Assembly (NCBI RefSeq): GCF_014621775.1
Contig: NZ_CP061204.1
Location: 2,190,501 to 2,254,500, forward strand
Direction of reading: 5' to 3'
Length of the DNA stretch: 64,000 nucleotides
Source of the DNA: Stenotrophomonas sp. 169
GTDB lineage: Bacteria; Pseudomonadota; Gammaproteobacteria; Xanthomonadales; Xanthomonadaceae
Shown here piece after piece: positions 25,838 through 35,052 of this stretch (positions are counted from its first letter, which is position 1; each line of letters opens with the position of its first letter). Made by a program: the position numbers and the translations under genes. The notes under the pieces were generated by a model, which was not told where the DNA came from, ran no database searches, and worked only from the letters and a program-made list of their open reading frames with translations.

Positions 25838-26421
25838 CGCAGCCCCTCCCATTGCGCCACGCTGGTCGCCTGCGTGCTCCATCCCTGAAGTAGCAGATCA
25901 TCGTCGCGATAAGTGAACGCCTCAACCAGGCCCTGGCCGAGTGCTTCGTGCACCTGGTCAGTGTTGCTGCGGGCCTCATCAAACCCATGCCGCCAGTGGC
26001 AGCCCAGCAGGAGGCCGCCATCGGCGAGGGTCTCACGCAGGCCAACAGCGAGCTGCTCAAGATCAGGCTCCGCCAGGTAGTACCCGACTTCGCTGATCAC
26101 GATCAGATCGAACCGGCCGGCAGGCCAGTCCTGCGGGTGCACGGCGCGTTCAAGCGTCACGTGGGGATACATGCGCGTGGAAGCGGCCGCCTCGGTCAAG
26201 GCGTCTGCGCTGATATCGGTACCCAACAGCGTGTCACAACGCGGCGCCAGCTCCGCCGTGAGCACGCCATTCGAGCAGCCCAGCTCCCACGCTTTCTGAT
26301 ACCGCTGCCGTGGGAGCGCGGCGATGGTGAGCGCACGCTTGCGCGCTTCATACCAGCGGCTACGGTACTGAAACGGGTCAGGCTGCTGATACAAGGTATC
26401 GAAGTAGGCGGCGGTACTCAT
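25834..26421 (-). CDS. NodS-like SAM-dependent methyltransferase
   Basis: 195 aa. The SAM-binding motif I is WELGCSNGVLTAEL (residues 46-59), followed by GTDISADAL and RFDLIVISEVGYYL. The N-terminal segment AAYFDTLYQQPDPFQYRSRW is shared by the NodS family, whose namesake N-methylates the free amine of a deacetylated chitooligosaccharide. Start and stop both overlap neighbours by four bases. The presence of a PIG-L deacetylase directly upstream makes N-methylation of an amino sugar plausible; this is inference. Confidence 0.85.
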   Translation of the reverse strand: MSTAAYFDTLYQQPDPFQYRSRWYEARKRALTIAALPRQRYQKAWELGCSNGVLTAELAPRCDTLLGTDISADALTEAAASTRMYPHVTLERAVHPQDWPAGRFDLIVISEVGYYLAEPDLEQLAVGLRETLADGGLLLGCHWRHGFDEARSNTDQVHEALGQGLVEAFTYRDDDLLLQGWSTQATSVAQWEGLR

Positions 26422-27191
26422 CCGATCAGCACCTCGTAGGGCCGCTTGAAACGCGCGGTAACGTGATCGGGCAGGATGGGCGCGCAGTCGAGTCCGTCCA
26501 CCGCGCCCATCTGGGTGGCGAACGCCCGCATTGCCTGCTGCTTGCGCGACATCGAGGCGTCACACAGGGCGACGCGCGAGGCCACGCGCCACGGCCCCAT
26601 GGTGGTGTGCGGATCCATCCAGTGCCATGCCCATACCGGATACTGCAGCGCACGCACACCGCGAGCCGTTGCTGCCTCCAGCGTCGCACGTCCGGTTGCC
26701 TCGTGGTCCGGATGGGCATCATGCACCCACGGACCCAGCACCAGGTCACCCGGCAGCAGTTGTGCCACCAGCAACGTGACCAGTTCGGCCTCGCGCAGGC
26801 TGACGCCACCATCAGGAAGGCCCAGCAAGGTCACATGGGTGGCATCGAGCCCAAGCTCGCGCATGGCGGTGGCCAGTTCGTGCCGCCGCGCATCGCGCAG
26901 GCGCGCAGCAGGCCACAACGGTTGATCGGGATAGCAGGCCTCGCCGTCGGTTACCGAGATCACATGCACGTCCGTACCGAGGCGTGCGGCCGCCTGCATG
27001 AGGCCACCACAGCCCAGCACTTCATCATCCGGATGGGGCGACACGATAACCAGCCGGCGCACGTCCTGCAGTACCGAATGGGCCTCGCGTGTTGGCAGCG
27101 CGCCCAGCCACGAAGACGATTCCCACTCGGCTTCCGGCGTGCCCTGCCCTTCAATCCGGGGTCGAGGGGAAACAGGTTTTACAGACTCCAT
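26418..27191 (-). CDS. PIG-L/LmbE family deacetylase
   Basis: 257 aa from ATG 27191, which lies inside the end of the acyl-CoA dehydrogenase-like gene; an open extension to 27308 is not used. The zinc and catalytic motif HPDDEVLGCGG is at residues 53-63, and the third zinc ligand is in HDAHPDHEATG. Family members remove N-acetyl groups from GlcNAc in lipid or small-molecule carriers. In this operon it could create the free amine for the NodS-like enzyme. Cytosolic. Confidence 0.88.
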   Translation of the reverse strand: MESVKPVSPRPRIEGQGTPEAEWESSSWLGALPTREAHSVLQDVRRLVIVSPHPDDEVLGCGGLMQAAARLGTDVHVISVTDGEACYPDQPLWPAARLRDARRHELATAMRELGLDATHVTLLGLPDGGVSLREAELVTLLVAQLLPGDLVLGPWVHDAHPDHEATGRATLEAATARGVRALQYPVWAWHWMDPHTTMGPWRVASRVALCDASMSRKQQAMRAFATQMGAVDGLDCAPILPDHVTARFKRPYEVLIG

Positions 27192-28141
27192 GTGCCCTCC
27201 TGCGCCTGTACATCGCGCCCCAGCGCGGCCCAGTCGCGGTCTGCGTGGCTTTGACGGATGAAAACGGTCAGGTCGCTCCAGCGACGGGCATGCTCCGCAT
27301 CCAGACACATCGGCGCAGGTCCAAGCGCGCGCCCCACCACATCAAGCACGCGCGTGCAGGTGCGCTCCACGACGCTGCGCGCGCGGACCACTTCGGTCTG
27401 CCACGACCGCGAAGGATCGGCATCAATGCGCGCTGCGAGGTCACGCAGTAACGCGGCAGCGCTGTGCAGCGCCATGTCGACCTCGCCCAGCAGGGCCGCG
27501 GTCTGTGCGTCGGTCGCAACGCGCGGGGAACGCTGCAGGGGCGCAGCCAACGCGGCGGCGGCACCGTACCAGCAGGCGGCAATGCCAGCGCCACCGTGCC
27601 AGAAACCGGGACGTGCCAGATAGGCGCCTGGCGCTCCCACGGGCACCGCAGCAACTCCATCAAAACGGGTCGTGCCGCTGGGGATTCCGCCCATGCCGGT
27701 GGCGTGCCACGTCTGCGGCAGCAGCAGGATGCCGGCTGCGTCGGTGCGGACCTGCACGAGCCGCGGGCCCTCAGCACTCTGTGCGGTGACCAGTGCAACA
27801 TCCACCAATCCTGCACCGGAGCACCACGGCTTGTTTCCTGTCACGGTGCCAAGGGCTGGATCAAAACAGAGCGTTGCCTGCGGGCCCTCGGCTGCCCACA
27901 CTGCAGCCAAGGCACCCTTTGGCAGGGCATCAGCATGCAGGTCGGCAAGAATCGCCTGTGCGTCGTAGTGGGCTTCGACAACCTTCACCACGCAGAGATC
28001 GCGGGCGGCGATGTCGGCCAGCGCACGCCAGCGATCCAACGTGTTTCCACGTCCTGGCAACGGCAAGGCAGGCAGGCGAGCCAAGACCTCACGTGCGCCG
28101 GCATCCAGCGCGGGCGATGCATGCTCTGAAAGCTGGTCCAT
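27179..28141 (-). CDS. acyl-CoA dehydrogenase-like protein
   Basis: 320 aa, somewhat short for the family (about 380). Recognisable parts are the middle beta-domain (TVTGNKPWCSGAGLVDVALV) and the C-terminal helical bundle with RARSVVERTCTRVLDVVGRA. The usual catalytic Glu could not be placed with certainty. It may oxidise an acyl chain or serve as a flavin protein for another step in the pathway. Its stop overlaps the PIG-L start, and its own ATG shares a base with the upstream stop (TGATG). Confidence 0.75.
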   Translation of the reverse strand: MDQLSEHASPALDAGAREVLARLPALPLPGRGNTLDRWRALADIAARDLCVVKVVEAHYDAQAILADLHADALPKGALAAVWAAEGPQATLCFDPALGTVTGNKPWCSGAGLVDVALVTAQSAEGPRLVQVRTDAAGILLLPQTWHATGMGGIPSGTTRFDGVAAVPVGAPGAYLARPGFWHGGAGIAACWYGAAAALAAPLQRSPRVATDAQTAALLGEVDMALHSAAALLRDLAARIDADPSRSWQTEVVRARSVVERTCTRVLDVVGRALGPAPMCLDAEHARRWSDLTVFIRQSHADRDWAALGRDVQAQEGTWSL

Positions 28142-29304
28142 CAGGGCGTCAGGATCACCTTGCGGCAGTCCTCCTCCTTGCGATCGAAGATCTCATAGCC
28201 GCGCACGGCGTCCTCCAGCGAGAGCCGGTGGCTGATGATCACGCCAGGATCAAGCGCACCTTCGCCGATGTAGTCCAGCAGTTCGGGCATCAATCCCTGT
28301 ACATGCGTCTGACCCATCTTGAACGTCAGCCCCTTGTCGAAGGCATCGCCCAGCAGGAAGCCGTGCAGGTAACCCGCATAGACACCCGGAATGCTGACCG
28401 TGCCGCAGCGCCGGGTAGCCGCAATGCACTGACGGATCGCCACACCACTGCTGCCTTCCACCTTCAACGTGGTGAGCGCGGTCTCCAGCGCGCTGCCCTC
28501 CGCCTCGAAACCGACGGCCTCGATGGACGCATCCACACCACGTCCGTTGGTCTGGGTGATGATGTACTCGGCAGGATCTTCGATCTTGCTGAAGTCGACC
28601 GGCGTTACCCCGTAGGTGCTTTCGGCGAAGGCCAGGCGATACGCAAGGTGATCCACCATGAAGATGGTCTCCGCGCCCAGCAGGCGGCAGCAGGCAGCCG
28701 CCATCAGCCCCACCGGCCCGGCACCGAAGATCGCGACCGTCGAGCCGGGCTTGACGCCGGCGTTGATGGCGGCCTGATAGCCGGTTGGCAGGATGTCGGA
28801 CAAGAACAGCACCTGCTCGTCCGCGAGCACGTCCGGTATGCGCAGCGGCCCCACATTGGCCTTGGGTACCCGCACATACTCTGCTTGGCCGCCGGACACG
28901 CCACCGTACAGATGGCTGTAGCCGAACAACGCCGCCGGCGGGCGGATGCCCTTCTGGTTGAGTGCCGCGCCCTTGCCGGTGTTGGTGGTCTCGCAGGCGG
29001 CATGCTCGGACAACATGCAATGGAAGCACTGCCCGCACGCAATCACGAAAGGCACCACCACGCGGTCACCCGGTCGCAGGTCGGTCACCTCGCTGCCCAC
29101 CGCTTCGACAATGCCCATGAACTCATGACCCAGGACGTCGCCGGCGTGCAGGTCGGGAATCTTGCCGCGGTACAGATGCAGGTCCGAGCCGCAGATGGCG
29201 GTCGCCGTCACCCGGAGGATGAGGTCATCGGGTGCTGCGATGGTCGGATCGGGTACGGTCTCTACCCGTACATCCTTGCTGCCGTGGTAGGTCAATGCAC
29301 GCAT
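28141..29304 (-). CDS. zinc-dependent alcohol dehydrogenase
   Basis: 387 aa from ATG 29304, preceded by AAGGAG. The catalytic zinc site comes from [11 protein letters not shown] and the His/Glu of GHEFMG; the structural zinc site CxxCxxCx7C is complete ([16 protein letters not shown]). The Rossmann motif [10 protein letters not shown] follows. It belongs to the medium-chain group that includes glutathione-independent formaldehyde dehydrogenase. It oxidises an alcohol or aldehyde with NAD. It is the first gene of the five-gene operon and may act in a side role such as removal of formaldehyde. Confidence 0.9.
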   Translation of the reverse strand: MRALTYHGSKDVRVETVPDPTIAAPDDLILRVTATAICGSDLHLYRGKIPDLHAGDVLGHEFMGIVEAVGSEVTDLRPGDRVVVPFVIACGQCFHCMLSEHAACETTNTGKGAALNQKGIRPPAALFGYSHLYGGVSGGQAEYVRVPKANVGPLRIPDVLADEQVLFLSDILPTGYQAAINAGVKPGSTVAIFGAGPVGLMAAACCRLLGAETIFMVDHLAYRLAFAESTYGVTPVDFSKIEDPAEYIITQTNGRGVDASIEAVGFEAEGSALETALTTLKVEGSSGVAIRQCIAATRRCGTVSIPGVYAGYLHGFLLGDAFDKGLTFKMGQTHVQGLMPELLDYIGEGALDPGVIISHRLSLEDAVRGYEIFDRKEEDCRKVILTP

Positions 29305-29446
29305 GGTCCGGCTCCTTGAAGATCGTTGCACCCAGTGATACCTGCCAGCCCATGGGTGAACGGTGACCAGGATGTGCGTGCGGCGTGCATGCGCGCGGTT
29401 CAGGCCTTGGCCCGTAGCGGGCCAGGGTCGCCGACGCGCCCCCGGT

Positions 29447-29475
29447 AACGCCCGCCGCTACGCGCGGCGGGCGTT
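29447..29475. terminator. strong hairpin, probable terminator
   Basis: Perfect 12-bp stem AACGCCCGCCGC with a 5-base loop between the stop of the secreted-protein gene (29488) and the alcohol dehydrogenase gene. The T tract is short, so it may act weakly or in both directions. Confidence 0.55.
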
Positions 29476-29487
29476 TCAGTACGCGGA

Positions 29488-29973
29488 TCAGGGCCAGCTG
29501 ATCCCCACTTCCGGCGTTGTCTCAAGGATGCCGTCGATGCCACAGGGCAGGCCCACATTGGAGTCCAATTTCCCCGTCAGGCTGAGCCGCCCGCCGATCA
29601 ACGTGCCGTCAAGCGTCCCGGAGCAGTAGACCCCAAACGGCCCGTTGACCCTGACATCGCGGATCTCGAGGGTCGTGGCTGATGTTGGCAGCACAGCCCA
29701 GCTTCCGCTGCCCCTTATGACCGCGCACCCCCGTGATGTGCCGGAGAACTCGGAGACATCTCCGTCGATCTTCCCGGCTCCTGCCGGATCGATGTCACCA
29801 AACAAGGTGACAGAACAGGTGCCGGAATACGGTCCTGCCGAGAGCTTGATGGCGCCCATTCCTTCAAAAACCGAATCAACCGGCGTCAGTCCGCTGGCGT
29901 GCGCGATACCGCTGGCCAGCAGCCCAACGGCAACCAGCGACATGCCGAGGTGATGCATTCCCATGACTTTCAT
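29488..29973 (-). CDS. small secreted beta-rich protein
   Basis: 161 aa from ATG 29973, which gives a signal peptide ending IAHASG; the longer frame to 30240 has a non-coding look. The mature part (LTPVDSVFEGMGAIKLSAGP, then YSGTCSVTLFGDID) is Gly/Ser/Thr-rich with a few Cys. It resembles in general pattern the secreted PraB-type alkane-oxidation activator proteins, but the similarity is weak. It is divergent from eptA, with about 265 bases between starts. Confidence 0.6.
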   Translation of the reverse strand: MKVMGMHHLGMSLVAVGLLASGIAHASGLTPVDSVFEGMGAIKLSAGPYSGTCSVTLFGDIDPAGAGKIDGDVSEFSGTSRGCAVIRGSGSWAVLPTSATTLEIRDVRVNGPFGVYCSGTLDGTLIGGRLSLTGKLDSNVGLPCGIDGILETTPEVGISWP

Positions 29974-30238
29974 ATGCGTGCGTCCTGCCCGGTGCGCCGG
30001 GCCTGCGTGCAGACGGTGCGTCTGCGGCAGCGCCATCGCATGGATGACGCTGCCAAAGGCGTTTTCACACGCTTCGCCTCCGCTGCACTTTGATCCGCGT
30101 CGCATTGAGTCGACGGAGGGCGTAAGCCTCACCCTGCTTCGGGCAATTCCCGCAAGCGACCCGACCGGCTTAACGAAAAGATTGCCCGGCTCCGACCGAA
30201 ATCCGACCTGTGCCCCCCCAAGATCGCCGCCATCCTTC

Positions 30239-31963
30239 ATGCCGGCGCTCTACTTCGTGGCCCCTCCTTCCCCCTCGCCTGTCGTCGCAGGTCCTGCGGC
30301 GCTCCCCTACCGTGCCCTGGCCCGTGGTGCCGTGCTGGATCGCCTCAGAAGCTGGCATCCGGCGGTAAGCCAGGAGCGGCTGATCCTGCTGGCCAGCCTG
30401 TTCTTCGCGCTGGTCAGCAATGGGCCTTTCTGGCGCGCCTCCTACGCCCTGCATCCTGGCAATCTGCTGTTCGGTCTCGCACTGAGCGGCCTGCTGATCA
30501 CCGCAAACGCGGTTGTGCTGTCGTTGCTGGTGTGGCGCTGGAGCGCAAAGCCGCTGCTTACCGTGCTGTTCTTCAGTACGGCGCTGGCCGTGCACTACAT
30601 GTCGACCTATGGCGTGTACATGGACGCGGACATGGTCCGCAACGTGCTGCAGACCGATGCAAGGGAGTCACGTGAGCTCATCACGCCGGGGCTGATCCTG
30701 CCGCTCCTGGTCCATGCCGTGCTGCCGACACTGGCGGTATGGCGCGTGCGCATCGTGCCGCGCCGGATGATCCGCACCGCGTGGATACGCCCCCTCTTCA
30801 TCGTCGGCCTGCTGGTCGTGGGTGCCGGCTCGGTCCTGCTGGCCTCTGCCGACGTAGCATCGATGCTGCGCAACCATCGCGAGATCAAGTATCTGGCGAC
30901 GCCGCTGAACTACCTCATCGGCCTTGAGCAGAACCTGCGTTCGAACTCGCCGATCAAGAGAGCCCCCAAGACGCCCATCGCACAGGATGCCAAGGCGGGG
31001 CCACACGCGCCAGGCGCCAGGCCGCGCCTGTTGGTGCTGGTGGTCGGCGAGACCGTTCGCGCGCAGAACTGGGGCCTCAATGGCTACCGCCGGCAGACCA
31101 CGCCGGAGCTCGCGCAGATCGGCGTGGTCAACTTCCCGGACATGCATTCCTGCGGCACCAGCACCGAAGTATCGGTGCCGTGCATGTTCTCCCGGCTGGG
31201 TCGGCGCCACTACGACGAGAAGGAGATCCGGTCGGAACAGTCGCTGCTCAACGTGCTGGATGGGGTGGGCATCAAGACGCTATGGCGCGACAACCAGTCC
31301 GGCTGCAAAGGCGTCTGCGAGGGCACGGCGTTCGAGTCAGTGGCCGATGCGAAGGATCCCGGCCTGTGCGCGGACGGTCGTTGCATGGATGAGGTGCTGC
31401 TGAAGGGACTTGCCGAGCAGGTGCGTCTCACCCCGGGCGATCGTGTCGTCGTGCTGCACCAGCTGGGCAACCATGGCCCAAGCTACTTCCAGCGCTATCC
31501 GGGCAACTTCCGCACCTTCACCCCGCCCTGCGAGAACCCCGAGCTGGGCAACTGCCCGCGCGAGCAGATCGTCAATGCCTACGACAATGCCGTGCTTTAC
31601 ACCGATCATTTCCTGGCGCGTGCGGTCCATGAACTGCAGGCGATGGATGACTACGACACCGCCCTGATCTATGTGTCCGACCATGGCGAGTCGCTGGGTG
31701 AAAAGGGCCTCTACCTGCACGGGGTGCCGTATGCCATCGCACCGGCTGAGCAGACGTCGGTGCCGATGGTGATGTGGTTCTCACGCCACTTCGCCCTCGA
31801 CCGCGGCCTGGATACGCGCTGCCTGGCAGAGCGGGCGCGGCAGCGCACCGACCACGATGTGCTGTTCTCTTCGGTGCTGGGTCTGTTGCAGGTGACCACG
31901 TCAGCGTACGACCCCGCACAGGATGTGTTCGCATCGTGCGGCACGCCGGCGGCCAGGGCCTGA
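30239..31963 (+). CDS. eptA: lipid A phosphoethanolamine transferase
   Basis: 574 aa from ATG 30239. Five N-terminal membrane helices (about residues 35-235) precede a periplasmic sulfatase-like domain. Metal-site motifs are VVGETVRAQNWGLNGY, the nucleophile loop SCGTSTEVSVPCMFS and YVSDHGESLGE. Cys residues that form the family disulfides are present. It moves phosphoethanolamine from phosphatidylethanolamine to lipid A phosphate, which lowers binding of polymyxins; this is the same family as MCR. It heads an operon with the arnT-like and PAP2 genes. Confidence 0.93.
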   Translation: MPALYFVAPPSPSPVVAGPAALPYRALARGAVLDRLRSWHPAVSQERLILLASLFFALVSNGPFWRASYALHPGNLLFGLALSGLLITANAVVLSLLVWRWSAKPLLTVLFFSTALAVHYMSTYGVYMDADMVRNVLQTDARESRELITPGLILPLLVHAVLPTLAVWRVRIVPRRMIRTAWIRPLFIVGLLVVGAGSVLLASADVASMLRNHREIKYLATPLNYLIGLEQNLRSNSPIKRAPKTPIAQDAKAGPHAPGARPRLLVLVVGETVRAQNWGLNGYRRQTTPELAQIGVVNFPDMHSCGTSTEVSVPCMFSRLGRRHYDEKEIRSEQSLLNVLDGVGIKTLWRDNQSGCKGVCEGTAFESVADAKDPGLCADGRCMDEVLLKGLAEQVRLTPGDRVVVLHQLGNHGPSYFQRYPGNFRTFTPPCENPELGNCPREQIVNAYDNAVLYTDHFLARAVHELQAMDDYDTALIYVSDHGESLGEKGLYLHGVPYAIAPAEQTSVPMVMWFSRHFALDRGLDTRCLAERARQRTDHDVLFSSVLGLLQVTTSAYDPAQDVFASCGTPAARA

Positions 31964-31966
31964 CGC

Positions 31967-33724
31967 ATGCCGTCCGTGCACTCCCCCGCCGGGCCAACGA
32001 ACCGCATCGCCGCCGCCAGCGTGTCGACCCCGTTCCTGACGACGGTCATCGCGCGCTGCTGGCAGCCGCTCCTGATGCTGATGATCGCGCTGAGCCTGGC
32101 GGCCGGGCTTGGCCTGCGCGCCCCGTCGCCCCCCGACGAGCCCCGTTTCGTGCTGGCGGCCAAGGCGATGATCCGCACCGGCGAGTGGCTGATACCGCAC
32201 CGGGGCACAGAGATCTACGCGGAGAAACCACCGGTCTTCATGTGGCTGCAGGCCACGGCGTACCGGCTGGTACACGACTGGGACATCGCCTTCCTGCTGC
32301 CGTCCCTGCTCTGCGCCTTACTTACCCTGTGGATGACATCGCGCATCGGCCGCATGCTGTGGAACCGACGCGTGGGGCACCATGCCGCCCTGGCCGTGTT
32401 CGCCACCCTGCAGTTCGGGCTGATGGCCAAGCGCGGTCAGATCGACATGGTGCTGGTAGCCATGACCACCGCCTCGCTGTGGGGGCTGCTTGCGCATCTG
32501 CTGCGCGGCCCACACCGCGCGGCGCTGTTCTGGGGTGCCGCAGCGACGGGTCTCGGCACGGTGACCAAAGGCGTCGGCTTCCTGCCCCTGCTGATCCTGC
32601 TGCCGTGGGTGATCCTGCGTCTCGGCCATCGGGTTCCCGCGCTGCCCGGCAGCGCGTGGCAGTGGCTGCTGGTCCCTGCGGGCTTCGCCACCGGGCTGGC
32701 GGTGTGGCTGGTGCCGCTGGGCATCGCAGTGCTGCAGCCCCACGCCGCCGAGGTCGATGCCTATGTGCGGGAGATCCTGTTCCGGCAGACGGCCACCCGC
32801 TATGTAGGTGCATGGCATCACCTCCAGCCGGCGTGGTACTACCTGCAGGTCATCGCCACCCTGTGGCTGCCCGGTTGCCTGCTGCTGCCCCGGCTGGTGC
32901 CGGCGTGGGCACGACGGGTCGCGCGCGGTGACACCCGGCAGATACTGCTGATCAGCTGGGTGGTACTCGTCCTGCTGTTCTTCAGCGCCAGCCCGGGCAA
33001 ACGCGAGGTCTACCTTTTTCCTGCACTGCCCCTGCTCTGCCTGGCCGCTGCGCCGTTGCTGCCAGGTTTGCTGCGCCAGCGCTTCGCGCGCATCGTGCTG
33101 CCCGGCTTCACCGCGCTGATCGGCGCGGCGTCGCTGGTGCTGGCAATGGCCATCCTGATGCAGGCCAGCTGGATTCAACCCGCGCTGACCGGACGCGATC
33201 TGAACCCCGAAGCCACCGCGGCGATCGGGTACTGGGCCGGTGCACTGGGTGCGGCAGTGCTGGCGCTGGCCGCCGCGTTGCGTGGACGCCGGCCGGGCCT
33301 GTTGGCAGTGCTCACGATGGCGTGTGTCTGGACGGTGTACGGGGTGGGTTTCATGCCCGCGCTGGACGATGCGGCATCTGCCCGACAGCTGATGCAACGC
33401 GTACTGCAGACCATTGGCCCAACGGCCGAGCTGGGGTTGGTGGACTTCCGGGAACAGAACTACCTGCAGGCTGATGGCCGGGCAACCGACTTCGGCTACC
33501 GCCAGCCCTGGGATATGCAATGGCGCCGCGCGCGCAGATGGGTGGACGACGCACCGTCCCGGCGCTGGATCCTGGTCACCGACAAGGCGCTGGGACCCTG
33601 CGTGGACACTCGCCAGGTCCGCGCCATCGGCCAGTCCAACCGCAACGCGTGGCAGCTGGTCCCCGCTACGGCGCTCATCCACGGATGCGAAAGCACGATC
33701 ACCAGGAGTGATATCGATGAATGA
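31967..33724 (+). CDS. ArnT-like lipid-linked glycosyltransferase (GT83/GT39 type)
   Basis: 585 aa starting three bases after eptA. It is a polytopic protein with about 12 helices and the conserved periplasmic loop 1 motif PPDEPRFVLAAKAMI (D57/E58), followed by GTEIYAEKPPVFMWLQA. The family transfers a sugar from undecaprenyl phosphate to lipid A, classically 4-amino-4-deoxy-L-arabinose. No arnBCADEF synthesis genes are in this window, so the donor could be another sugar. The C-terminal periplasmic domain (from about residue 460) is typical of ArnT. Confidence 0.85.
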   Translation: MPSVHSPAGPTNRIAAASVSTPFLTTVIARCWQPLLMLMIALSLAAGLGLRAPSPPDEPRFVLAAKAMIRTGEWLIPHRGTEIYAEKPPVFMWLQATAYRLVHDWDIAFLLPSLLCALLTLWMTSRIGRMLWNRRVGHHAALAVFATLQFGLMAKRGQIDMVLVAMTTASLWGLLAHLLRGPHRAALFWGAAATGLGTVTKGVGFLPLLILLPWVILRLGHRVPALPGSAWQWLLVPAGFATGLAVWLVPLGIAVLQPHAAEVDAYVREILFRQTATRYVGAWHHLQPAWYYLQVIATLWLPGCLLLPRLVPAWARRVARGDTRQILLISWVVLVLLFFSASPGKREVYLFPALPLLCLAAAPLLPGLLRQRFARIVLPGFTALIGAASLVLAMAILMQASWIQPALTGRDLNPEATAAIGYWAGALGAAVLALAAALRGRRPGLLAVLTMACVWTVYGVGFMPALDDAASARQLMQRVLQTIGPTAELGLVDFREQNYLQADGRATDFGYRQPWDMQWRRARRWVDDAPSRRWILVTDKALGPCVDTRQVRAIGQSNRNAWQLVPATALIHGCESTITRSDIDE

Positions 33725-34481
33725 CAACGCAGGCGTCTGGCCAATCCCGGGTCGTGGGCGTTCGCTGCTCGGCGCGCTGGGCATCGGCAGGCATGTCGTG
33801 CTGCCGCTGTCTGGCCTGCTGCTCGGTTCACTGGTGCTGATGCACTGGCACGGCGACCAGGCGGCGGCGTCGGCGCTGTATGCGATGCAGGGCCATCAGT
33901 GGGCCTGGAAAGACCAGTGGCTGACCGAACAGCTCATCCATACGGCGGGCCGCGACCTGTCCATCACCGCAGGCCTGCTGGTGCTGCTGCTGGCCATCAT
34001 CGCGGAGTGGTGGACGCCACTTGCCGGGTGGCGCCGGCCGCTGCTGCGGCTGTTCGCCTCGGTGGTGCTGTCCACGGTGGTTGTCTCGTTGCTGAAGAAA
34101 TCCACGGGGATGGATTGTCCGTGGGACCTCATCGACTACGGTGGCACCCGTCCTTTCCATGGACTCTTCGCGTCACGCTCGGCCGCTGCGGTGTCCAGCG
34201 GCTGCTTCCCGGCAGGCCATGCCAGTGCAGGTTACGCTTGGATGGCGCTGTACTTTCTTGCGCTGGAGGTTCGCCCTCGCCTGCGCCACCTGGCACTGGG
34301 GCTGGGCGCGGGGCTGGGCCTGCTGTTCGGCCTCTCCCAACAGCTTCGCGGCGCGCATTTCATGTCGCATGATCTGTGGACTGCAGGCCTGTGCTGGTTC
34401 ATTGCGCTGGGCCTGTATCTGCTCAGTCCACCACTTCGATATCCAACCCCTGCAGCAGCCGAACCGCTTCAAAGCGGCTGA
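33717..34481 (+). CDS. PAP2-family membrane phosphatase
   Basis: 254 aa; ATG 33717 overlaps the arnT-like stop by eight bases. Six membrane helices carry the three PAP2 signatures in modified form: KKSTGMDCPWD, CFPAGHASAGYAW (PAGH in place of PSGH) and QLRGAHFMSHDLWTA with the catalytic His-x3-Asp. It dephosphorylates a lipid phosphate at the outer face of the inner membrane, such as lipid A, phosphatidylglycerol phosphate or undecaprenyl pyrophosphate. In this operon it may supply a lipid A phosphate state needed by eptA or recycle the carrier used by the ArnT-like enzyme. Confidence 0.88.
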   Translation: MNDNAGVWPIPGRGRSLLGALGIGRHVVLPLSGLLLGSLVLMHWHGDQAAASALYAMQGHQWAWKDQWLTEQLIHTAGRDLSITAGLLVLLLAIIAEWWTPLAGWRRPLLRLFASVVLSTVVVSLLKKSTGMDCPWDLIDYGGTRPFHGLFASRSAAAVSSGCFPAGHASAGYAWMALYFLALEVRPRLRHLALGLGAGLGLLFGLSQQLRGAHFMSHDLWTAGLCWFIALGLYLLSPPLRYPTPAAAEPLQSG

Positions 34482-35052
34482 ACTTCGCGTGGCGCACGAC
34501 ATTGTTCAGCACATCGATGTCGTAGTTCGTGGCCTCGCTGAAGTCCGCTTCGCTGAGGTCGGTGCGGCCGAACAGTGCACTGCTGAAATCGCTGAAGGTG
34601 AGGTCCGCCGCACGCAGCCGGGCCTCACGGAAGTCCACCGCGTGCGCCTTGCAGCTCTGCAGAACCAGTGCGTCCAGGGCGAGCCCGAAGAAACTCGATT
34701 CGTTGAGCACGCAGTCACGGAAACCGACCTGCGCATCGCGCGTGAGCCGCGACCAGTCAACGGCCGTCCAGTTGATGCCGACCAGACGGCACCGCTCGAA
34801 CACCGTACTGGTGAAGCGCGTCGAGGACAGCTGTGCGTGGTTGAGGGTGCAGCCCTGGAAGCTGCAGTCGATGAAGCGGCAGCGACGCAGCGTTGCGCTG
34901 GACAGATCGCAGTCGACGAACGTGCAGGATTCGAATTCGATGCCGTCGAGACGTGCATCGGCAAGCGCCAATGCCGTGAAGGTTTTCAGGTAGTACGCCG
35001 TTTCACCGTCCACCAGCGCGCTTGCTGCGCTGCCCTGCGTCTGCATGCTCAT
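34423..35052 (-). CDS. pentapeptide-repeat protein, Qnr/McbG-like
   Basis: 209 aa from ATG 35052, preceded by AGAGAG. From about residue 25 onward the sequence is a run of A(D/N)LXX/CXFXX pentapeptides (FESCTFVDCDLSSATLRRC, then FIDCSFQGCTLNHAQLSSTR), interrupted once near residue 85 (NWTAVDWSRLTRDAQ). The C-terminal LLQGLDIEVVD resembles the dimerisation tail of Qnr and McbG, which mimic DNA and protect gyrase. It is cytosolic. The last 59 bases overlap the PAP2 gene on the other strand. Confidence 0.82.
   Translation of the reverse strand: MSMQTQGSAASALVDGETAYYLKTFTALALADARLDGIEFESCTFVDCDLSSATLRRCRFIDCSFQGCTLNHAQLSSTRFTSTVFERCRLVGINWTAVDWSRLTRDAQVGFRDCVLNESSFFGLALDALVLQSCKAHAVDFREARLRAADLTFSDFSSALFGRTDLSEADFSEATNYDIDVLNNVVRHAKFSRFEAVRLLQGLDIEVVD

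Noticed and set aside
25834..29304. A canonical nodABC locus
   Set aside because: The GT2 is short and without the membrane helices of NodC, the deacetylase is PIG-L and not a NodB polysaccharide deacetylase, and no NodA is present; only the chemistry is similar.
30168..30190. CTTAAC-type half-site before eptA as a PmrA box
   Set aside because: Only one half resembles the PmrA repeat; the second half at the right spacing does not match.
32318..33784. A 488-codon minus-strand frame opposite the arnT-like gene
   Set aside because: It is a GC-driven shadow without conserved motifs; the plus strand has the ArnT motifs.
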